64,000 bases of DNA from Thuidium tamariscinum (lineage: Eukaryota; Streptophyta; Bryopsida; Hypnales; Thuidiaceae), in assembly GCA_947034885.2 (NCBI GenBank), contig OX344751.2, forward strand, positions 43,429,082 to 43,493,081, written 5' to 3'. Made by a program: the position numbers and the translations under genes. The notes under the pieces are model-generated. The model was not told the DNA's origin. It saw only the letters and a program-made list of their open reading frames with translations, and searched no databases. Positions 1 through 11,815 of the stretch are shown piece by piece. Each line of letters begins with the position of its first letter. Positions within the stretch are counted from its first letter, which is position 1.

Positions 1-170
1 GCTCAAAACCTTACAACCGCAATCGGAAATAACCATGATAAATCAATCATAGCATGGACGGATCAACTACCAGCATGTACAAAGTAAATAGGAAACAAAC
101 AAGACCAACAATTAGTAGCAATGTAATAGCAGGAAGTTCCAATTAGACGACTGACAAAGAAGTAACTTAC

Positions 171-1328
171 CCGCATCTTATTTAAATTATCCTGCAGAGA
201 TTTCCAAGCTCCCTCCGCTTGATGTGGAATGGACATGGCTTCCACGGGACCCCTTCCGTAAGCATAACCGAAATTAGCTACTGGCAATCCAGGAGTTAAA
301 CCAACAGCAGGAGCTCCTCCAGACACCACTACCCGCGAAACATCCTCCACTCTCTTTCCGAATCCTTTCCGCAGCTGCTCTTCCTCCCAAGTCCTCTCCT
401 CATCCGCTTCATCGTCCTCCTGATGAGCCAACTCAACATCTTTCGCCATCGCCTCAAAAACAGCTCCCGTGTTTTTGTACTTGGTCTCCCCTAGAAACGA
501 CATCCTACCCTGCACTTCACCCTCATCTCCACTGGAATCTGCATCGCCTTCACCCTCACGCACACTGCCCCTAACATCTCCATCATTCACAGGTATGTAA
601 TCCGGCGCTGCCTGCGCCTGCCGCAATCGATTCCTTCGTGCCTTCGCAGCCGCGATCATCGCAGCATCAGGAATGTGCGTAACCCCTCCACTATCCGCCC
701 CTGTTCCAATTCCCATCAACCCTAACCTCTTCTCCGCATCATATTCAACTCTCGCAGTCTCCTCCACTTTCCTCTCCTTCAATTCACTCTGCCCTCGAAT
801 TTTCACTTCGGCTTTCGACTCTTCCATAGGCTTCAACAAACCCTTGAGAATCACAACCGGCTCAGCGGGCATACTATCAACGATGGCTTTCGGTGCTCCC
901 ACCGTCTTCGTATTCCGTTGAAGCTCAAGTAATTTCTCTTTCGTATACTCTCCAGCTTGCGCCTGGACATTCGTCGCCACTTTCAATCCAGGCTTGTCCT
1001 TACCTAGCTCCATTTTGTGTCCAACACCGTATCCACCCTTCCGGTCTTCCCCAAACCTAAATCCACCTGTCTTCGACATCGCCTTCTCCTTCTTTTTCGC
1101 CTTCGAGGCCAATCTACGATCGCCATCGCCTTCTCCATCCTCCTCATCTCCGACGAAGCTCAGCAACGTCGGCCCCGCAGAGACTTTTGCAACCACGGTC
1201 GACACCGTCGTCTTCTTCTCCTTCCGCTTCCCCACGCTGTTCGACGCCTCTCGCTCAGGGTGCACCACCTTCGCCTCCTCTTCGTCGTCGTCGTCCGCTC
1301 GACGACGCCAGTTCTTCACCTTCGACAT
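171..1328 (-). CDS. ILP1: ILP1 / PAXBP1 (GCFC family) spliceosome-associated factor, first coding exon (partial)
   Basis: First coding exon, 386 codons, phase 0. It ends at CGG followed by the donor GTAAGT (170 downward); the rest of the gene lies outside the window to the left. The ATG at 1328 is the first in-frame ATG: the frame stays open upstream but only with non-ATG codons. Motifs seen: an RRRADDDDEEE start (res. 8-18), LLSF (55-58), YTKEKLLELQRNTK (129-141), PVVILKGLLKP (158-168), RLGLMGIG (201-208), IPDAAMIAAAKARRNRLRQ (219-237), DYIPV (243-247), RMSFLGE (275-281) and WEEEQLRKGFGKR (314-326), with acidic low-complexity stretches between. These match the N-terminal half of plant ILP1; the C-terminal GCFC domain would be in later exons. 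In Arabidopsis ILP1 acts in the nucleus with the NTR1 splicing/disassembly factor, influences splicing and miRNA gene transcription, and was first described as a repressor of CYCA2 and regulator of endoreduplication. Assignment is by recalled motifs. Confidence 0.88.
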
Positions 1329-1556
1329 GGTGCAATTGCTGCATGCGAGCTCCGCGAGACACAATCACTTAGGGTTTCAATCTCGATACCATTACTACAG
1401 ACTCCATGATCACGAGGTAGTAGTCTTGAGAGATCAGAATTAGGGCTAGACAACCAGTTCATCCGCTTCGGAATGGGCAACGTTCATCTGTAAATGGATG
1501 AAGCAGTGTCTCATGGATGATAAATATCGACAAGGCGAAGTTGAAATTATTATATG
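1329..1556 (-). promoter_or_regulatory. ILP1 5' leader and proximal promoter with telo-box-like motif
   Basis: Region upstream of the ILP1 start, ending where the first TTAA element begins at 1557. It contains TTAGGGTTT at 1369-1377, which reads AAACCCTAA on the gene strand: a telo-box core common in promoters and leaders of plant housekeeping genes. No convincing TATA box was seen. The transposon lies only about 230 bp from the start codon, so the proximal promoter is short or overlaps the element. Confidence 0.5.
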
Positions 1557-2505
1557 TTAACCCTTCTAAGGACACAAAAGTGTCCTCATAGTTCAATTCA
1601 AAGTGCTATAATTTTTGCATCCAATGTTCAAATTCAATAAAACTTGCCGAGAAGGCTGTGCATACCAATCTAGTTTGCGTGGTAAAGTTTTCAAATTAAT
1701 CCAAGATGCAATGATTTTTTGGGAGCCAATTAAAGTTCATGGGTTCAATTTGAATTCACCAAATTCTTGTTGATGGCTACAACTTTGGGGGCTTGTATCC
1801 CCTTCATCCAATGTTTGTTTTCAATAAAATTTGTTGGATTATGTTCTTCTTGAAATCTAGTTATTATGGTCAAACTTTCATAGCAATCCAAGTTGTTTTG
1901 GATGTTTGGGTGCAATTCAAAGTTCAAAACAAAACATTTTTGGATTATAGTGAACTTTGATGGCTTATTTCTTTGTCATACAATGTTTGTTTCTAGTATT
2001 TTCTTAGAAAAGTTGTGCCCTCTTCTAGTCTAGTTTCTGTGGATATAATTTCATATCAATTCAAGAAGTTATAAGTGACTAAGAGACATATTAGTAGAAA
2101 GAAGTGCAATTATAGATGTATTTTTTACACCCTTTTTTGCTATTTTTTTGACATTTCGAAGTCATTTTGCAAAACGTTCAAAGCATTTGAATGAAAGTTT
2201 TTCACCAATGACTTTATATGTTGATTTTGAAGCACTTTCAAGTTTAAAGTTTTTTTCATTTGAGTAGGTATAGAAATCAAATTTCACCTCTAAATGTGTT
2301 TTTAGGAAAATTTCAGCACTAAGACATTACAATCTTGCAATCTATGCAGCCAAATGACTCCAAATTTGATCCATGTCATTTACAACATACACACTACAAG
2401 ATTGTATGGTTGAGATTTTCATAGCCTAGTGACATTTAGACTTGTAAGGCTTGAAAAGTAATTATGCTTTTAGGCTTATTTGGATCTTAGGCGATGAAAG
2501 GTTAA
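1557..2505. mobile_element. TTAA-flanked MITE, family 3 (piggyBac-like)
   Basis: Starts TTAACCCTTCTAAGG and ends with a T-rich tail and GGTTAA at 2502-2505, so both borders are TTAA. The interior is homologous to the element at 48813-49730 (shared runs such as 'attcaaagtgctataa' against 'atttgaagtgctacaa'). About 950 bp, no coding frame of note. TTAA duplications with ends starting CCC are the hallmark of the piggyBac superfamily. Confidence 0.6.
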
Positions 2506-3198
2506 CTAAACATTTATTTATTTCTAAAATACCAATTTCTTACACAATTACAATCTAGAAAAATAGAAATTGAGGTTCTAAGTTTTTATTGTGGGCAATT
2601 TTGCTAGTTTTATTAAGGATGCAAATTCTAAGTATTAGCATTTGTGTTCAAATAACTATTATTTTGGTCATTTTGAAGATCAACAAGAATTGAACTAATA
2701 TTGGTATAAGGTAACAACACCTAATAACTTCTATTGACAAGAGTCTTAGGTTGCATTTGAGTACATAGCTAGCTAATTTAAGCACTTCAAAGATCTTCTT
2801 TTGAACACCAATAAGACTTCACTAAAAAACTTTAAGTGTGATGTAATTAAGAACTATGTACGTTTGCTTTTTTGGATGCATTTAGTTGTACTTACCTCAT
2901 CAATGGCTGCTCTTAAAGTTTCAAATTTAGATTTCATATTCAAATCCCAATCAAATCTTTTGAATAGTATCACAATTATAAAAAGGCTAATAGAAATGTA
3001 CTTTTAATAAACTACTTTATATAATACAAGCTATATGCTAATGGAAAATGTATCTTGGAGCACCAAGCTCAGACAATGTAGCTTGAGGCTTATGGACATT
3101 CATTTCTACTATAGTGGTCCCTTTCAAATGTTCTACTAACTCTAAACCACCATCATAGTTGAGTACTTTGGACACTTTTTTTACTAAAAGTGGCATAA
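2506..3198. other. AT-rich intergenic DNA, nothing recognised
   Basis: No conserved frame, RNA gene or paired repeat ends seen. Short open frames here look like chance in AT-rich sequence. Confidence 0.5.
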
Positions 3199-3434
3199 AA
3201 TGTTTTTTCAGGGATTAGAAGACTATTTTAGTCCCATTCCCAATGCTAGGAACAATCAGCATAATAAAAAATAATAAAATAATTTTTTATTAAATTTATT
3301 CAAATTTTGTTTAATTATAAATTTGATGTCGCAGTCTCTCGGCTATGTCAGATCGGAGACGTGGCAAAGTTCCCCAACGTTCCCATAGTCAGGAACTCAC
3401 AATCTTCTAACTAGCAGAAAAAACATCTAATGGC
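3199..3434. mobile_element. MITE, family G (unclassified)
   Basis: Inverted ends: ATGTTTTTTCAGGGATTAGAAG at the left answers CTTCTAACTAGCAGAAAAAACAT at the right. Just inside, both ends carry the motif 'gttcc...aggaac' seen in other family G copies. Target duplication not resolved. Confidence 0.4.
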
Positions 3435-5327
3435 TCCTTCAAATGCACCACTAATCCTAAGCCACCATCTTGACTTTGTGTATATCTCCAAAACCAATTA
3501 TGTACCTATATAGAAGAAACTATTTTAGGGCAAAACTTTGTTTCTTCACAACTTATGAATACAGTATTCAAATGTTGTTCTCTTCAATATATTAAAACCT
3601 CTATTCACTTGTCAACAAGAAAATAAGAAAATTTAACAAATCTAATAATAGTAAAATAGTCAAAGTAGCAAAAAATGGCCGATTAGAGGGTCCCATTTTA
3701 GTGTTAATTTAAAATTTTGAGATTGTAAACAAGAATTCTAAGATGAAGAATAAAAATAAAAGCAAACTAAAGAATGGTTAATATATAAAGATTGGGGCAA
3801 TTTGTTCGGTAAAAGGCCCAAAATGATTAGTTGTGATTGGAAAATTGGATGCAACAAAAATCGGTGACTAATTGGCTTCAATTTTAATGTTGTCTTTCAA
3901 TTAAAACTATTTTTTTATATAATAGAATTTTTTTCAATAAATCATATTTCTTGGCTTTTAGACAATCAAACTTAGGGAGAATTGATCCAACCTCTAAGTC
4001 TAAAACAACCCTAAAAGAAAGAAAAAGGACCTAAAATTTTATGGGCTATATTGCATTGGTTGGGCTTCTTGGCCTTAGGGCTTTTGTTTATAGGAGAATT
4101 GATCCAAATTATAAATTTATTATAATGATGAATAGTTGAGGACAACCTTGAGTCTAAGAAGGGCTAAAATTTTATACAATCAGTCAATCTCAAAGGGAAT
4201 TGCATGAAACTCTATACCTAAAGTGGCCTTAAGCTTACTTTACATTGAAAGCTAGTTAGTAATAAGAGAAAGGACATGGAAGCTATGATAGGGCAATATA
4301 ATATACACTCACTAATATTGAAAATAATGATAAGGTATTCTACTTTGAAAATAATTGTCTTCTTTGAATTGCCCCTATAATTAGCTCTACAATGGATAAG
4401 AGGTGGTTCTTCAATCAACCTCTTTTAGCCACTAACTAGAATGGGAAAAAAATAGTATTTATACAAGAGCCACTCATTTTCCTTGGTTCTTGACATCTCT
4501 TTTACAAATTGCAAGTGGATGGATTTTAAGAATCTTGTGGTCACAAATAGGTCCCTACAACACAAATCTTTGAAAACTCATTCGTAATTCAATAATGCTT
4601 CAAAAATATATAAAACTAGTTGTGCTAGATTTTTCATCTATTTTTCATCTTCTAAAAATAGATATTAGTCATTCCATCCACACAAAAAAATGGAAAAGGT
4701 GGACCAACCTTTAAATGGTCACTTCAAGAGCATACTATTGTAAACAAAATTAATGTTGAAATGCCATGGTACAATAAGATTACCCACATACGTTTTACAG
4801 TACTATTGATACATTCAATTTTTTACCATAAATTTATTTACAACAAAACTTTAGAATTCAAAATTTTTATAGAAGAGAAATTCAAGTTTTAAAAATTATT
4901 CTAATATTTTGCTAAGGTTCCAAAAAATGGGTAATTTTTTTACTTTTAATGTTATTATCTTAGATTTTATTTGTTCAAGGTTTTGAAAAAAACAAACATT
5001 CTTATGCATGTCTTATACAAAAATCAAACAATTGAATTTGACAAAATTGCTAATGTTTACACTAGATATGGTGGTTTGGGAGAGATTTTGGAAGAAATGT
5101 AGTCAAAGAATATAGAATGAATTGTTATATAATATTTAAGGTGAGGTGATAGGGGACTAAAACTAAAAACTTCCATCATTTTAAAAAGCTCCCATTGGTT
5201 GAAAATTTATTCTCAAAGCCTCTACAATAGAATTTCTATGAAGTCAATAACTTTTCTAAAGTAATATTATTCTTTTGGCCCTAACTTGCATACATGAAAA
5301 ATGTTTAAGAAAATAAAACAAACCATT
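3435..5327. other. AT-rich intergenic DNA, nothing recognised
   Basis: No gene or clear repeat boundary seen. A phrase 'gagaattgatccaa' occurs twice (about 3978 and 4094), a small local duplication of no evident meaning. Confidence 0.45.
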
Positions 5328-5568
5328 AGAATGGATTTGAGATCTCTAAAAGACTAGTTTCTAGAATGTGGAAATGTTGGAAACATTGGGAATATTGCCA
5401 TATAAACAATCTGACATAGTTGAGCAATTGTTGCATTTGATAATATTAATTTTGGAATTTTTTTAATTCATATATTCAAAAACAATAGTAGTTGGTTTGC
5501 ACTATAGGGAAAAATTGTAAAGAGCAACCCTGAAACAATCTTCTAGAGGCTTCAAATCCCTTCTAGTA
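5328..5568. mobile_element. MITE, family G
   Basis: Left end ATTAGAATGGATTTGAGATC and right end GAGGCTTCAAATCCCTTCTA are inverted repeats. The same end motif recurs at 15473, 23934, 24520, 50396 and 62074. About 240 bp, non-coding. Superfamily not assignable from what I can see. Confidence 0.45.
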
Positions 5569-5575
5569 CTTTCAT

Positions 5576-5783
5576 CACTACAAGAAAAAGGGGTATTTTG
5601 AGTATAGTCTTTGAGATAAGATATTAAGTAATGACCTTTTTAAGAGATTTTAAGTACAAAATACGTGTCTTTCTAATAAAATTTACTAGAAAGACATATA
5701 TTTTTTACTTAAAATATCTTTAAAGGTCATTACTTAAAATCTTATCTCTAGAACTATACTTAAAACATCCCTTTCTTCTAGTG
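5576..5783. mobile_element. CACTA-type MITE (208 bp)
   Basis: Begins CACTACAAGAAAAAGGG and ends CCCTTTCTTCTAGTG. It is flanked on both sides by CAT (5573-5575 and 5784-5786), an exact 3-bp target duplication. The arms pair over most of the length (for example 'aagtaatgacctttttaa' with its partner near 5720). CACTA ends plus 3-bp duplications are diagnostic of the En/Spm (CACTA) superfamily. Non-coding, so mobilised by an element elsewhere. Confidence 0.85.
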
Positions 5784-7119
5784 CATTGGAATTGGAATTT
5801 CAATGACATTAAGGTGAAATGTGACTTTAATTTAAGGAGACCATTGAATTGCAACCTACTAAAAATATCTTCAAATTTCATAAATGCTATTGTCCTTCTT
5901 GAAAGCAACGACCTCTCTCATTTAGTATTCTCCCTCAATACCAGAGTTATCAAGGTAGAAATACTATAAGTGATTAAAATAAGCATTTAAAATAAAACTA
6001 TAGAATTTGAAAATTTTATTGAGAAATTGAATTTAGTGAGTGCAAAAATAAAGATGTAGAAAAATATAAGAAAATGATTTTTTCCTTCAAGAATAAATAT
6101 ATTATTCAATATATACAAAGATTCCTCATATCATTCCATTTCCATCTTATAGCTTCATCTAAAATGGCTATGTTTAGAACTTATTTCTAATTAATCAAAT
6201 GTGATTCAATGAACTTTAACCAAATCAATTTTTTTAAATCAATATAAAGCTAGCTATTATTGATTTTTGAACACCATACTAAAGCATTAACTTAGAGGGG
6301 CATTGTTAATGATATTCTTCCTAGAATTTGTTCAAATTCTTAATAAAGGTAGTGACACTTTTTCATTGTACATATATTCTTTGCAAAATGGAGATGTATT
6401 GATTTAGGATTGGCTTATCAATGGTAGAACATATTTTTGCTGTGAAGTTTTTTCAACATTCATTGTTCTCCTCTCAACCAAAAGAATGGGTGCATAGAAG
6501 ATTTCACAAGCTAGTATATTCTCTTGTGTTCTATAGTTTCACCCCTTCATTGCAGTTGTTTAAAAAAATCTAGGAATTCTAACTTTTCTAATTAGATTTT
6601 TGAATCAAACAAATTCATTCCATCTAATCTTGTAAGTAAACATTATCTACAATTTCTATTTTCCATGCTCACACACCAACTAATCAAGTGAGGGCACCCC
6701 CTCTTCACCCAAAATTGTAGTTGTTTTCCATTGGCTCTTCTTTTCTTTCACCAACTTTTCATTCTTCATAACTAATTGTTGACTTCTCCAATGCTATTAT
6801 GGCATTGCCCTGTTGGCAATCTATCACTACTTTTTTTACATGTTGCAAGTCATGACCTTTTAGAACAAAATTTAACAAAGAAGTTTGCTCACTGAGGAAG
6901 ATGTGACTATCCCTAGTGGAATTTGTAGAAAGCAATGAAACCAATATTCCTAATAGACTCTTCATAAATGTTGGTCATATGATAAAAGTTACTCTTCTTC
7001 TTCTCCTACACTAAATAGAATTAGTAAGGGGACCAAAAAAGTTAATGGGACCTATTAATGAAAATTGAAGATGTTTGAAACATCATATACACCCCAACAC
7101 TTTAGTAACTATTGATGTA
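5784..7119. other. AT-rich intergenic DNA, nothing recognised
   Basis: No conserved frame or repeat boundary recognised between the CACTA MITE and the foldback element. Confidence 0.45.
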
Positions 7120-8513
7120 CAGTGGGGTACCAATCAAAATGTCATTTTCGAATTTGTAGTGAGAAAAATTTCAATACTGCCACCTTTGAAAGCCTCTTGA
7201 GAGGTCAAAAATTGGTATTTTACCACGAAATGTTTACCACAACATTATCTTTAAGTTAATTATATGTATGCAAAATTTCAAGGCCAAAAGATTCACAAAA
7301 AAAAAGTTATTCAAAATCTACCAACATGGGTAGTGGTGAGAAACATTTCACTACTTTCAACTTTGACACCTTCCTAAGGATTGAGTTTTTTTCTTTTGCC
7401 ATGAAATTTTTGTCATGAGAAAATCTCTATGTTTTCAATATGTATAAAAAATTTCAAGGTAAAAAGAATTTTTTTTAAGAAGATATATGAAATCTCCCAA
7501 CAGGTGTAGTTGTGAGAAAATTTTCACAATTGCCAACTTTGACACCCTTCCAAGGACTGAAAAATTGGTTTCTTACCATGAATTGTCTTTGGTGTAGTCA
7601 AATATATGTTGATAATATGTTCTCCAAATTTCAAGTTCAAATGAATTACCAAAAAAAAGATATACAAAATCTCCCAACATTTGTAGTTGTGAAAATTTTT
7701 TCACTATTGCCAACTTTGACACCCTCCCAAGGGCTGAAAATTTATCTATTTAACATGAAACCTTTTGAATAAGATCAACTTTATGTTGATAATATAAGTT
7801 CTAAATTTCAAGTTCAAAACACTTACCCAAAAAAAGATATTCAAAATCTCTCAACATGTGTAGTTGTAAGGTTGAGTTTTTACATTCGTGTCAAACTTTG
7901 CTCCACAAAATAACACTATACTAAGGGCTCAAAAACTCCTCCTCACAACTACACATGTTGGGAGATTTTGTATATCTTTTTTTTGGTAGTTGATTTGAAC
8001 TTGAAATTTGTATCACATATTATCAACATAGAGATGACTTCACAAAAAGAAATTCATGGTAAGAAACCAATTTTTCAGCCTTTGGGAGGGTGTCAAAGTT
8101 GGCAATTGTGAAAATTTTCTCAAAACTACACCTGTTGGGAGATTTCATATATCTTCTTAAAAAAAATTCTTTTTACCTTGAAATTTTATACATATTGAAA
8201 ACATAGAGATTTTCTCATGACAAAAATTTCATGGCAAAAGAAAAAAAATCAATCTTTAGGAAGGTGTCAAAGTTGAAAGTAGTGAAATGTTTCTCACCAC
8301 TACTCATGTTGGTAGATTTTGAATAACTTTTTTTTTGTGAATCTTTTGGCCTTGAAATTTTTCATACATATAATTAACTTAAACTTTATGTTGTGGTAAA
8401 CATTTCGTGGTAAAATACCAATTTTTGAGCTCTCGGGAGGCTTTCAAAGGTGGCAGTATTGAAATGTTTTTCACTGCAAACTCGAAAACAACATTTTGAT
8501 TGGTACCCCACTG
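7120..8513 (+). mobile_element. Long foldback element 1 (1394 bp), TA-flanked
   Basis: Starts CAGTGGGGTACCAATCAAAA and ends with its reverse complement, between TA at 7118-7119 and TA at 8514-8515. The whole element is an inverted repeat around a loop at about 7864-7950. The left arm contains a repeated unit: the phrase 'caactttga' or a close variant falls at about 7182, 7358, 7534, 7711 and 7892, a period near 177 bp. The right arm is shorter by about one unit. TA target and CAGT start suggest a Tc1/mariner-type non-autonomous element; no transposase frame is present. Its transcripts would fold into a long hairpin. Confidence 0.8.
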
Positions 8514-8828
8514 TACAATGAAGATAGATATAGAGAGAGAAATGCAGATTAAATGATATTGGTTCCTTTACAAAATCCATTCAATGTAATCTAATATTTG
8601 AGATCAATGACCAAAGTCAAAAATTTGAATGGAATGGCCAAATTGATGGATAAGGTAGACGAGCCTAATTCCGTTTGCAACCCATTTTCGTCATCCTATA
8701 TTTGGCCCCATTTCCACCCATTCCACCATCTAAATTTGTCCAAAAATGATTCAATTCTGTATAGAAATGTGATAAAATCAATGCATTTATGTCAATTAGG
8801 GTAACGTGGCAATAACTGATTGGTGAAT

Positions 8829-9083
8829 GCACAACGTTAAATCCTACCATCGAAGGTAGACCCACATGCCGGATTTACCCCAATAGAAAACATTGAAAGG
8901 TTTGTTTGTTTTCTAGAATTTTGAATTCATATTTGTAATCAAAGACCCGAAATTATCTAGGAAGGGTCAAAATAAATAAATAAATCCAACACAAAAATTA
9001 ACCCTAAATCCTTGTCAACCCCTAGTAAAACAGGTTTTACCCCGTTGGACCTATCTTTGATGGTAAGATTTAATGTTTTGCAT
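8829..9083. mobile_element. MITE, family F (TTAAATCCTACCATC ends)
   Basis: Left end GTTAAATCCTACCATCGAAGG pairs with TATCTTTGATGGTAAGATTTAAT at the right. The interior ('gaattcatatttgtaatcaaagaccc') recurs at about 18420, 26980, 28655, 35700 and 43090, marking a dispersed family. Boundaries approximate; target duplication not resolved. Confidence 0.45.
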
Positions 9084-9272
9084 TGGTGAATGTTTAGATG
9101 CTTACAAGGACACATGAAGGTAGTTATGGGTTGTTATTAGGGCATTCATGATTCTAGTCCTAGGCACTTTTGTAATTTAGGAATGAATTCTTCAAAAGTT
9201 CATAGAAATTACAATTTTGATTAGAAAATTATAACCCCAATTGGGTTTGATTCATGAAACATGCACACACCT

Positions 9273-9468
9273 CACTATAAGAAACTCATGTTTTAGGTGA
9301 TGGATTTTAGATGACATCCAATGTAACAACTCATGTTTTTATGTCAACAATGATGTCTGCCATAACATCTTGATGTTATGGCGGACATCATTGTTGACAT
9401 AAAAACATGAGTTGTTACATTGGATGTCATCTAAAATCCATCACCTAAAACATGAGTTTCTTATAGTA
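9273..9468. mobile_element. CACTA-type MITE, near-perfect hairpin (196 bp)
   Basis: CACTATAAGAAACTCATG at the left, CATGAGTTTCTTATAGTA at the right, flanked by CCT on both sides (9270-9272 and 9469-9471). The arms of about 95 bp are almost exact reverse complements with only one or two differences, so this copy is young or kept uniform. The terminal G has become A (GTA instead of GTG). Confidence 0.85.
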
Positions 9469-10420
9469 CCTCTGACAAATATACGTGCCTCTTGAAATTG
9501 GTCCGAAGATAGTCACATTGCAAATCAAGGGGATAACAGGTTGGTCTACCCTATATTTGCTCCTCAAGAGCAACACTTAGTGGCAGCATGCACATGCCAG
9601 TTTTCTCACCCGCCACCCACCATCTACTTAGCCAAGTGGTAGGCGGTGACTGGTTATTTTGGAAATCTCGGGTGGCACTGAGGCGCTTGCTTCCTCCCCC
9701 ACACACATGAGTCCTCTGCCACGCCGTGCCAAAGGAGGTGAAAATCAGTGTTTTTTTTGTTTTTTTTGTTTTTTTTTTAAAATTGATGATAGCAAATGGT
9801 GAATACTTTTCTTTGTAGTTGTTGTGTTTCAACCTTTGAAAATTCAAAACCAATTCCACAAAGGTCTAAAAAAATATGAAATGACTTTTGATAAGATGTC
9901 TATTCTATTTTACTATCTCCAAAAAAATATTGAGAATTTTTTGAAGAAGACTAGCAACCCCCAAAAGGCAATTAGTTCTTAAATAGTGTCTTCAAGAATA
10001 AACTATAGTTCTCTTTAGAAATGAAGTTCATTTGCTTAATCCTTAAAGGACATTGCAAATTGAAGTGACATTTTGAAAATCAAAACCTGAATTTTGACAT
10101 AGTTCTTAATTTTGAATGTTTTAAAGTTTAAGTAATAAAATGTAACTCCAATAATCTTCTTTTTATTTCATTTCAATTTCTTTCAAAATTAATAAAATCA
10201 TATTTTTTTGTCACACTTGAAAAATAGCATCTTCAAAGCTCAAAATACATCACTTTCAAACTTTTTTTTGTCAAATTTCTCTTCATGAGAGCTCAAAGAG
10301 TAAATCAATTATACATGATGTTTTTCAATATTATTTAAAAATAATTGTAATTACTATAATTTTTACAAATATTATTTTCAAATCATATAAAATTCATCAT
10401 CAATTGTTATCGTACTTCAA
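9469..10420. other. Intergenic DNA with T-tract and diverged repeat relic
   Basis: 9490-9740 is less AT-rich but has no recognised gene. 9750-9778 is a T-rich tract with interspersed G. From about 9860 to 10020 the sequence resembles the interior of the repeat at 12172-12500 (shared 'aaatatgaaatgacttt' and 'ttagttcttaaatagt'), so it is probably an old copy. Confidence 0.4.
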
Positions 10421-11316
10421 TTAACCCCTAAAGGATTGTCTGTCACCTTAGGAGACAATTTGGGTCCAAATTTACACAATATGGTTTCAATTTGTAATAA
10501 ATTTCTTTTCAAATTTTTTTGAGCATGTGTCATTTTGAATCAATGCGTGGGAGAAAAATTTATGGAACAATAAATAAAATGGTTTATTGTTAATAACATA
10601 CAAAAAATCATTAAAAGTCAAAATATATATTTTTTTAAATTTCCCCTAACACTATGTATTTTTATATGTGAAGCTTTGATTCATTCTATTTGGATTAATA
10701 ATGAGAAAGTTATGGATAATCTTAATTTTTGGGGCAATTTAAACATACACTTGAAAAAATAATTTATAGAATTCATTTTTGAATGTAATTTCTGCAATTT
10801 TTATAAAAAATTATTGGAAAGGATTAAGCTTGCTTGCTAGAACAATCTCATCATTGGGATTATTGTAATTTAATTCCATCTCAAAGCTAATAACATTTAG
10901 GTTTCAATTCAATCTTGAACCTACATCTACTTAAAAAAAAATTTAATGAATGATAATTAAATGTTTTTTTGTTGCATTTTCTTTTAGATTTTCAATTTGA
11001 TTTTCAAATATAAAATAGTAAAAAATAAAAATCATTAGTGCAAAAATTTGAAGTTAAAAAGATTCAAAGCCAAAAAATTTAGTCAAACAAGGTGCAAAAA
11101 AACTTGTTTTCTTTCCTTTAAATGTAATATTTTGCATTCTACAGTCAAAGTTTTTGAAATTTCTTCCACATATTCTTATACTAGTCTAATATAAGATACT
11201 ACAATTAGATATTACAAAGTAAAGAATTTTTTTTAAAGTTTTTTTCTCTATGCAACAAAAATGACATTTTTGAGTGGTTTTTGATAGGATTACTACCTTG
11301 GTCTTCTAGAGGATAA
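10421..11316 (+). mobile_element. TTAA-flanked MITE, family 1
   Basis: Starts TTAACCCCTAAAGGATTGTC and ends GGTCTTCTAGAGGATAA. Homologous along its length to the better preserved copy at 46894-47823. The right border is TAA rather than TTAA, a sign of age. Non-coding. Confidence 0.65.
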
Positions 11317-11418
11317 TTCTTAGAATTGGAAATCATTGTAAAGTTTTTGTATTTCAATTAATTCACATTGAGAAGGTGTAATGTCTATTGTGCTATTAAA
11401 ATGTGTTCAATACATTGA

Positions 11419-11815
11419 TTAACCCCTAAAGCCCTGAACAATGTTTTTTGAGATTATAAATTTTTTAAGGCAATTCACTACAGATGGAGTTTTTGTTTTT
11501 TTTCTTTTAAATTTTGATACAATGTGTACCCGAGGAGTAGCTTTAAGGCCCAACAACTTTCATAACTTTTGACTTCACGATTAAAAAGTTATTGCATGAT
11601 ATGTTGTTTTCTTTACTTGGCGGGCAGCCTGGGCAGCTGAAAAAACTTCTTCAATAAAACTTTTTCTTAAAAAGTGAAATTTAAAATTGATTCTTTAATT
11701 AGGTTTATATAGACATGGGAAGCTTTGAATCATTCCATTTGGATTAATGAGTCAAAAGTTATGAGATTTTTTTAGTTTGTAGGTAGATATGGAGTCAAAT
11801 CATGTGAAACAACTT
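11419..11815 (+). mobile_element. TTAA MITE family 2, left-end fragment
   Basis: Starts TTAACCCCTAAAGCCCTGAA and matches the left parts of the copies at 51697 and 55085 (shared 'ggagtagctttaaggccca' and 'aagttattgcatgatatg'). Homology stops near 11815 with no right end visible, so the copy is truncated or interrupted. Confidence 0.55.

Noticed and set aside
63-170. Continuation of the ILP1 frame beyond 171
   Set aside because: The frame stays open for a few dozen codons, but the donor GTAAGT directly after CGG and the loss of family motifs mark the intron.
673-1443. Plus-strand open frames of 60-150 codons across the ILP1 exon
   Set aside because: They lie opposite the conserved minus-strand exon; their composition follows from its codon bias and they show no motif.
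7512-7772. Frames encoding 'LPTLTPSQGLKNW' at several places (also near 58311 and 58662)
   Set aside because: They recur because the foldback arms are tandem and inverted repeats; stops interrupt other units and there is no start or domain. Not genes.
7182-7900. CRISPR-like regular repeats in the foldback arm
   Set aside because: Units are about 177 bp, diverged and without short unique spacers, in plant nuclear DNA. They are internal repeats of a transposable element.
9747-9778. Long T-tract as a SINE or retrocopy tail
   Set aside because: No body with RNA-polymerase III boxes or a processed gene upstream, and no flanking duplication seen.
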